Part shown: piece after piece, positions 59,595 through 64,000 of the stretch
How the letters are laid out: every line of letters starts with the position of its first letter
Numbering within the stretch: the stretch's first letter is position 1
Assembly (NCBI RefSeq): GCF_900188185.1
Contig: NZ_FZPA01000011.1
Coordinates: forward strand, 92,733-156,732
Length of the DNA stretch: 64,000 nucleotides
Direction: 5' to 3'
DNA from: Sphingopyxis indica
GTDB lineage: Bacteria > Pseudomonadota > Alphaproteobacteria > Sphingomonadales > Sphingomonadaceae
The notes under the pieces: model-generated
The model's database searches: none
Seen by the model: the letters and a program-made list of their open reading frames with translations, nothing else
Told to the model about the DNA's origin: nothing
Program-made: the position numbers and the translations under genes

Positions 59595-59622
59595 GCATAT
59601 GTCAGAAATACCTGACATATGC
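59595..59622. promoter_or_regulatory. Operator palindrome of the ArsR-type regulator
   Basis: GCATATGTCAG (59595-59605) and CTGACATATGC (59612-59622) are perfect 11-bp arms with a 6-base spacer, ending 5 bp before the regulator's likely ATG at 59628. The rest of the gap from 59324 holds no gene. Confidence 0.65.
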
Positions 59623-59627
59623 ATCCG

Positions 59628-59960
59628 ATGTCCAATGCATTAGCCACTGGCGACGACCTGCTTCGGCTTTTGGCTGCCATGGCCAATCCTCATCGTTTGC
59701 GCATCGTTGCCGCACTCAGCCGCTATGGCGTACGCCATGTGAGCGATCTGGCCAGGCTCGTGGGCATCAGTCGGCCGCTGCTCTACCTTCATCTGGAAAA
59801 GCTGGAACAAGCAGGCGTAATTCACAGCCACTTAGCCCTATCAGACGATGGTAAGGCGCTCCGCCAGGTCGGCATTCTCCCGTTCCACGTCACCCTGTCG
59901 CCCGATTTGATCGCGCGGTTCGCCGATACACTTACCGATTTCAAGGAGAAGAAGGGATGA
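59628..59960 (+). CDS. ArsR-type winged-helix transcriptional regulator
   Basis: 110-aa winged-helix regulator: LLRLLAAMANPHRLRIVAAL, then RHVSDLARLVGISRPLLYLH as the recognition region and LEQAGVIHSHL. It lacks the CxC metal motif of ArsR/SmtB metal sensors, so the signal is not obviously a metal. ATG 59628 is preferred because ATG 59619 lies inside the operator palindrome. Its stop overlaps the next start (ATGA), forming a three-gene unit with two small membrane proteins. Confidence 0.8.
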   Translation: MSNALATGDDLLRLLAAMANPHRLRIVAALSRYGVRHVSDLARLVGISRPLLYLHLEKLEQAGVIHSHLALSDDGKALRQVGILPFHVTLSPDLIARFADTLTDFKEKKG

Positions 59961-60214
59961 GTCCCGGCATCTATATACTCACGATATCGCTTTTGCCGCT
60001 GACCGCGATAATCGTCTTCGCTATGAAATACGCGTCATCCCTGGCAGCTGCGCGTGTACGGATCGCCGGCGACAACGAGCTAAGAGATCTGATCGCGCGC
60101 CACGCCGAAGAGCTCGCCTCCATGCGTAAGACCTTGATTCGAATTGCCGATGATCAGGCTAAACATTCCCAAAGCCTCTTGAACATCGACAGAATCCTGC
60201 GGGAAGTCGGTTGA
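59957..60214 (+). CDS. Small membrane-anchored protein
   Basis: 85-aa protein with one N-terminal transmembrane helix (YILTISLLPLTAIIVFAMKY, about 6-25) and a charged, probably coiled-coil tail (DLIARHAEELASMRKTLIRI). No family recognised. It overlaps the ArsR-type gene by 4 bp and is followed after 1 bp by another membrane protein gene, so the three are cotranscribed. ArsR-type regulator plus short membrane proteins of this type occur together in Proteobacteria, but I cannot name their job. Confidence 0.7.
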   Translation: MSPGIYILTISLLPLTAIIVFAMKYASSLAAARVRIAGDNELRDLIARHAEELASMRKTLIRIADDQAKHSQSLLNIDRILREVG

Positions 60215-60215
60215 A

Positions 60216-60677
60216 ATGAACGAGGGCTCTTTGCCAGTGTCCGCACTAAGGCTTAACATGTTGCGCGCGTATTACGCACTTATGGCTGCCGGGTCGTTGG
60301 CGGTATTCTGGCCCCACCTCGTATCGCATTCGCCGGAATGGGGGATAGAGAGCGGTGCGCAATATGCGCTGCTAGGCGCGCTCGCGCCTCTGTCGATGGC
60401 TGGCCTGCGCTACCCGCTGAAAATGATGCCGCTCATTCTATACGAATTTCTCTGGAAAGCGTTGTGGTTCGTCTTCGTCGCCGCGCCGCTCTATGTCGAG
60501 GGCCAGATGACCGATGGCGTCTTGAGCAACATCTTCGCCTGCGGGATCGCCATCGTGTTGACGCCGATCGTCATGCCATGGCGCTACTTCTGGCACACAT
60601 ACATCGTAGCGCGCGCGGAACCGTGGGGCATTCGTCAAATAGAGCAAGGCGTCGCAGCGAGCGAAGCAAACGGCTGA
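60216..60677 (+). CDS. Hypothetical integral membrane protein, four helices
   Basis: 153-aa protein with about four transmembrane helices (YYALMAAGSLAVFWPHL, YALLGALAPLSMAGLRY, ILYEFLWKALWFVFVAAPLY and NIFACGIAIVLTPIVMPWRY). Ends with a soluble tail PWGIRQIEQGVAASEANG. No family recognised. ATG at 60216, one base after the previous stop. Last gene of the ArsR-type unit. Confidence 0.72.
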   Translation: MNEGSLPVSALRLNMLRAYYALMAAGSLAVFWPHLVSHSPEWGIESGAQYALLGALAPLSMAGLRYPLKMMPLILYEFLWKALWFVFVAAPLYVEGQMTDGVLSNIFACGIAIVLTPIVMPWRYFWHTYIVARAEPWGIRQIEQGVAASEANG

Positions 60678-61179
60678 TTTGGAACGGCTCGGGTCTCGAC
60701 TCGCCAGTCCGCTTCCAACCAGTTGCGGCTTGCGGTTTCGGACGTCATTCCGCCTTTCCGGCGGCCGAATTTCCTATAGAAATTGAAACCGAAGACGGTG
60801 TGCTCGCATGAAGGCACTTTGCCGTCGGCCAACGGAGTTCATCCCAATAGCGCAGACCATAGTCCCGGCGAATCGCCGCTAGCCATTGTGCGATGGCCGC
60901 CGGGAGCCGCGGATCACCACGTCGAATCAACTAAGTATTCGCCAACCAGACCGCGGAGATCGCCAGTACGGAAACGGCAAGAGAGACGATCCAATGCGGT
61001 TGTCTTGCGCGCGATCGGCGCGTGGGGTTCAGATCATGCTTCAGCCGCATATAGTCGCGCATGGTCCTGAACTGGGGCGATTTTCAGACTGTCGGCTGGT
61101 AATGGTCAGCTATAAGTTGAGTGTGCGTTCACGGCGCTGCATCCCGGCGCCGGCGGTGATCAGGGCCGCCACGGGCTGT
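60678..61179. other. Non-coding or decayed DNA
   Basis: About 500 bases without a supported gene. Short frames on the minus strand (for example LRYWDELRWPTAK near 60850) have no recognisable relatives and no start signals. Probably remnants. Confidence 0.35.
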
Positions 61180-61400
61180 CCGTCAACCTCGTGCCGGCGG
61201 CCGAAAATATGGAACAGATTCTAGATCCGGCCGGACACGACACGGCCCTCGCAGGCATGGGGGTGTGCTCCATGAAGAAGCGCCCCACCAGGTCACAATC
61301 GTTCCCCAGCCCGGCGCTCTGCACGGATTTCGATGCCAGAAGCAATCGGGGATGACCAAGGTCTCAAAAGCCCCGATGCACGTCGCACTGTCCTGGAATT
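61180..61400 (-). pseudogene. Fragment of GMC family oxidoreductase
   Basis: The minus strand encodes LLLASKSVQSAGLGN and DCDLVGRFFMEHTPMPA, matching the segment IRLLMSSSDV...DQLGRFFMEHPNG of the intact GMC gene at 50.4 kb. The flanking parts are lost or frameshifted. A second GMC gene once stood here. Confidence 0.65.
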
Positions 61401-61480
61401 TACCGCGCACCCATCGGCCCATGCGCACGATTGCAATTGGCGGCGCCATAGAGGTCATACGGCGCCGCTCGTTCTGGAGT

Positions 61481-62074
61481 TCAGAAATGATAGGCGACGC
61501 CCAATAGGGCCTTGTGACGGTCAAAAGTTTCGCCACTGCCTCCAAGATCACTATACCGGTATTCGATCCGGGCAGATATCCTGTCAGTCAAAGCTCGCTC
61601 GACGCCGCCGCCGACGCTCCATCCATCGAAGTTGTCGTGGCCTCGAAGGGTTCCGTCCGGACCCGTCATCCTTACAGATGCCCGGCTATTTTCATAGCCG
61701 CCACGGACGTAGATCAAGGACCGTTCATCCACCAGGTAGCCGGCCCTCGCCGAGACATCGAACGTGTAATCGGGATCGACAACCGCAAAGCCCCGGCGGA
61801 CATCGTCATCGGCTGCGATTTCGAAGCCTCCTTCGACCCCGAGCACAACGCGGGGCGCTACCTTGTGATTGTAACCGACAAAGGCGCCTCCGGTGAAACT
61901 GTCTTCCGAATTTCGGATATCGATCGAGCCGATGTCGGTATCGGGGCGTCCGATCTTGTCGTGATTCCAGCCCACTTGTGCCCCGGCATACGGTCCATCG
62001 AACACCTGGGCCGAAACTGGCAATGCGGTTGCGGCGGCGGCCAAGACTACGGCCGCTGCGATCAGTTTTCTCAT
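61481..62074 (-). CDS. OmpA-like outer-membrane beta-barrel protein
   Basis: 197-aa porin-family barrel. Signal peptide MRKLIAAAVVLAAAATALPV with cleavage near SAQ; mature start VFDGPYAGAQVGWNHD; repeated strand patterns GGAFVGYNHKVAPRVVLGVE, FDVSARAGYLVDERSLIYVR and WSVGGGVERALTDRISARIE; C-terminus KALLGVAYHF ending in Phe. Eight-strand OmpX/OmpA-like barrel is likely. The ATG at 62074 has GAGGAAA upstream. A 56-bp perfect palindrome lies just before it. Confidence 0.85.
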   Translation of the reverse strand: MRKLIAAAVVLAAAATALPVSAQVFDGPYAGAQVGWNHDKIGRPDTDIGSIDIRNSEDSFTGGAFVGYNHKVAPRVVLGVEGGFEIAADDDVRRGFAVVDPDYTFDVSARAGYLVDERSLIYVRGGYENSRASVRMTGPDGTLRGHDNFDGWSVGGGVERALTDRISARIEYRYSDLGGSGETFDRHKALLGVAYHF

Positions 62075-62094
62075 TGTATTTTTCCTCTTTCCTG

Positions 62095-62150
62095 CACTTC
62101 CTACCTGAGGATCGGAGTGAGCGCTCACTCCGATCCTCAGGTAGGAAGTG
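62095..62150. repeat. Perfect 56-bp palindrome
   Basis: Bases 62095-62122 and 62123-62150 are exact reverse complements with no spacer; the centre is GAGTGAGCGCTCACTC, like TetR-type operators. It lies 21 bp upstream of the barrel-protein start codon. Could be an operator grown by duplication, a recombination scar, or an assembly artefact. Confidence 0.9.
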
Positions 62151-62380
62151 GCCCGTAGGGGTTCAAGGGCCAGCGAGCAGGGAAGTTTTGCGCGCGAGCC
62201 ATCATCGCGGCCGAAATTCGCGCAGCCCAAACGAGAGCAATGCTACCGTGCTGTCGAAGCACGCACCGCGCTCTGGCCATGGCTTGCGAACGGACGAACG
62301 AACCGCCCTGCGAAAACTTATCCTGCGATAATTTTCGTCCGCCAGTGCTCGTTGTCAGCGGCGTGGTTTCGGGCCTGCAA
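62151..62380. other. Gap between palindrome and NodT gene
   Basis: About 230 bases with no supported gene on either strand; no clear terminator for the NodT gene was found. Confidence 0.35.
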
Positions 62381-63799
62381 TCACTTCAGACCGCCGCCGA
62401 GCGCCCTGTACAGTTCAACGGCGTTGGCTTCACGAACATAACGCGTAGCAAGCAGGCTCTGCTGTGCGGCGTAGTATGTCCTCTGCGCATCGAGGGTGGT
62501 GAGAAACGAGTCAATGCCGGAACGAAACCGTGCCTCTGAGAGCCGATAAGCTGAAGCCGCTGCCCCTTGCAGGGAGGTCTGGGCCTCCAGCTGGCTGGCG
62601 ATGGTACCGCGGCGGGCCAGCGCGTCTGCAACCTCGCGAAAGCCAGTCTGGATCGATTGTTCGTACCGGGCGACCATGGCGTCGCGGGTTGCTTCGGCGT
62701 ACCGAAGATTTCCCTGGTTCCTCCCGAAGTCGAAGATGGGCACAGACGCGGCAGGCGCGACTGACCAATAGTCGCTGCCATTGCCGAACAGGTTGGACAG
62801 GCCGAGGCTGATCGTGCCAAGCGCCGCCGTGAGGGATATGCGTGGAAAGAAGGCTGCGCGCGCGGCACCGATATTGGCATTTGCTGCCCGAAGCTGATGC
62901 TCGGCCGCAGCGATGTCCGGGCGGCGCAGCAAGACTTCGGAAGGAAGCTCAGCCGGAAGCTGCGCAAACGTGGCACCTGTCTCAGGCAGTTGTTCGGGAA
63001 GAAGTTCGGAGCGGACTGTCGTGCCCGCCAGCAGGTTGAGTGCGTTACGCGCCTGATCGACACGCGTCGTGCCCTCGGCAATATCCGAACGCGCCTGATC
63101 ATGGCTTGTCTGGGCCTGACGCACCTCCAACTCCGACGCGATACCTTTCGCAAAGCGCGCCCGGGTGAGCGCCAGCGTATCTGCGAACGCCTGCTCGGTC
63201 TCTCGCGCAATCCTGAGCCGTTCCTGATCGGCTGCCAGTGTCAGCCAGGCCGTTGCGACCTCCGCGATCAAGGCAGTCTGCGCTGCGTTGCGGTTTTCGA
63301 CCGATGCGAAATACTGTTCCAGAGCGGCCTTGCTCAGATTCCGCGTTCGGCCGAACAGATCGATTTCCCAGGAAGAAATGCCGACACTTGCGGTGTAGAT
63401 GTCGTTCCTGCCGCCAAGCGCGGTTCCTCCGCCGGAGCCGCCGGCACCCGAGACGCCACCAGGATAGTCCTGATAGGTCGCGCTGCCGTCGATGCCGATC
63501 GTCGGCAGCAGGTCCGCGCGTTGCACGCGGTAAAGGGCGCGCGCCTGTTCCATGGTGGCCAATGCCACCCGCAAATCGCGATTATTGTCGAGAGCGATCC
63601 GGACCACATTTCTGAGCCGCTGATCGGTAAAGAATTCCTCCCATGCGACATCAGGGGGATAGGCAGCTGTTTCGCTAACTGTCCCCTCAACCGCCAGTTC
63701 GTCGGGCACGGGCATGGCGGAAGGGACATATTTCGGCGCCATGCAGCCGGTAAGGCCGACGCTCGCTATAGCCGCGAGAAAGACATGTGATTTCTTCAT
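62381..63799 (-). CDS. NodT family efflux outer-membrane lipoprotein
   Basis: 472-aa TolC-like outer-membrane factor. Signal peptide with lipobox ASVGLTGCMAP (Cys19 lipidated), two OEP repeats (ANANIGAARAAFFPRISLTA; SYEQSIQTGF-like region YEQSIQTGFREVADALARR) and C-terminus ANAVELYRALGGGLK. Usually the third gene of an RND pump operon, but here the adaptor and pump genes are absent: upstream lies a divergent plus-strand gene start. It may serve a pump encoded elsewhere, or be the surviving end of a broken operon. Confidence 0.87.
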   Translation of the reverse strand: MKKSHVFLAAIASVGLTGCMAPKYVPSAMPVPDELAVEGTVSETAAYPPDVAWEEFFTDQRLRNVVRIALDNNRDLRVALATMEQARALYRVQRADLLPTIGIDGSATYQDYPGGVSGAGGSGGGTALGGRNDIYTASVGISSWEIDLFGRTRNLSKAALEQYFASVENRNAAQTALIAEVATAWLTLAADQERLRIARETEQAFADTLALTRARFAKGIASELEVRQAQTSHDQARSDIAEGTTRVDQARNALNLLAGTTVRSELLPEQLPETGATFAQLPAELPSEVLLRRPDIAAAEHQLRAANANIGAARAAFFPRISLTAALGTISLGLSNLFGNGSDYWSVAPAASVPIFDFGRNQGNLRYAEATRDAMVARYEQSIQTGFREVADALARRGTIASQLEAQTSLQGAAASAYRLSEARFRSGIDSFLTTLDAQRTYYAAQQSLLATRYVREANAVELYRALGGGLK

Positions 63800-63993
63800 G
63801 GCTCAGTTCTCCGACCGTACGTTGTCTGGCGCAGCCGGAGCATGCGCCTGCCGGCCCTCCCGACCGTCACGATCCTGCCGAAAGAGCCGTTTCACCAAAA
63901 AGAAGGGGAATTATATACTTGACTCCCGAAACAAATTAGGGTAGTTATCTTCTTGTCGGAAGCGGAAACGCTTGGATTTGAAAGGATAACACG

Positions 63994-64000
63994 ATGTTCA
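63994..64000 (+). CDS. Start of a truncated plus-strand gene
   Basis: ATGTTCA at the window edge follows GAAAGGATAACACG, a convincing ribosome-binding site with proper spacing. The product cannot be judged from two codons. It is divergent from the NodT gene, with a 194-bp AT-rich intergenic region holding both promoters. Confidence 0.45.

Overview
The window is GC-rich alphaproteobacterial DNA. Sphingomonadaceae, probably Sphingopyxis or a close relative, fits best. The reasons are the many TonB-dependent receptors, a LuxR/LuxI/PhyH quorum-sensing unit, a sphingopyxin-like lasso peptide locus with its own isopeptidase, an alphaproteobacterial LexA box (GTTC-N7-GTTC), and family-typical mobile-element genes (ParB-like, DUF2493, DUF2958, DUF6771, SRAP). 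The species call is inference; no rRNA gene is present.

Layout. (1) 1-1240: IS91-type transposase. (2) 1.7-12.8 kb: catabolic cluster with an enoyl-CoA hydratase homologue, MFS carrier, APH-type kinase, ACAD10/11-like acyl-CoA dehydrogenase, LysR regulator, SMP-30 lactonase, acyl-CoA ligase, TonB receptor and thioesterase. Together these could open a lactone, activate the hydroxy acid as a CoA ester, remove the hydroxyl by phosphorylation and elimination, and pass it to beta-oxidation. (3) 12.8-20.3 kb: two TonB receptors, a DUF2855 protein and a PhoD-type phosphatase, all on the minus strand. (4) 20.9-22.1 kb: wreck of a czc-type metal-efflux locus broken by an IS21-family (istB) remnant, followed by an intact DmeF-like Co/Ni exporter. 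(5) 23.3-35.4 kb: accessory module with an AbiF-like HEPN protein and its upstream structured RNA, an MNT-HEPN protein, DUF2493, a Toprim protein, an M28/M20-like hydrolase, a large Cys-rich unknown, a ParB-like protein, DUF2958, and a LexA-boxed DUF6771/zinc-ribbon/SRAP-like/SRAP operon.

(6) 35.6-38.6 kb: luxR, luxI, phyH and a GntR regulator, with a candidate lux box. (7) 38.9-47.8 kb: complete lasso peptide locus. The plus strand carries ECF sigma factor, FecR, STN-type TonB receptor and isopeptidase. Converging on it from the minus strand are precursor A, protease B and cyclase C. The receptor probably re-imports the peptide, the isopeptidase linearises it, and the FecI/FecR pair senses the import. 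No ABC exporter is present, as is usual for isopeptidase-type loci.

(8) From 48.39 kb to the right edge: a genomic island. It starts at a 45-bp tRNA-Gly(GCC) 3' fragment (attachment site) next to a tyrosine integrase. Cargo: a GMC oxidoreductase behind an Aae-like efflux operon (MarR, FUSC, DUF1656, HlyD, NodT), an Ohr/OhrR/GST peroxide-defence unit, an ArsR-type regulator with two small membrane proteins, an OmpA-like beta-barrel protein, a second NodT factor, and several decayed genes. The window ends inside the start of a divergent plus-strand gene.

The strongest leads are the new lasso peptide and its self-sensing loop beside a quorum-sensing unit; the AbiF-type toxin/RNA pair; the LexA-boxed operon that pairs a canonical SRAP with a residue-stripped SRAP-like paralogue; and the proposed lactone/4-hydroxy-acid pathway.
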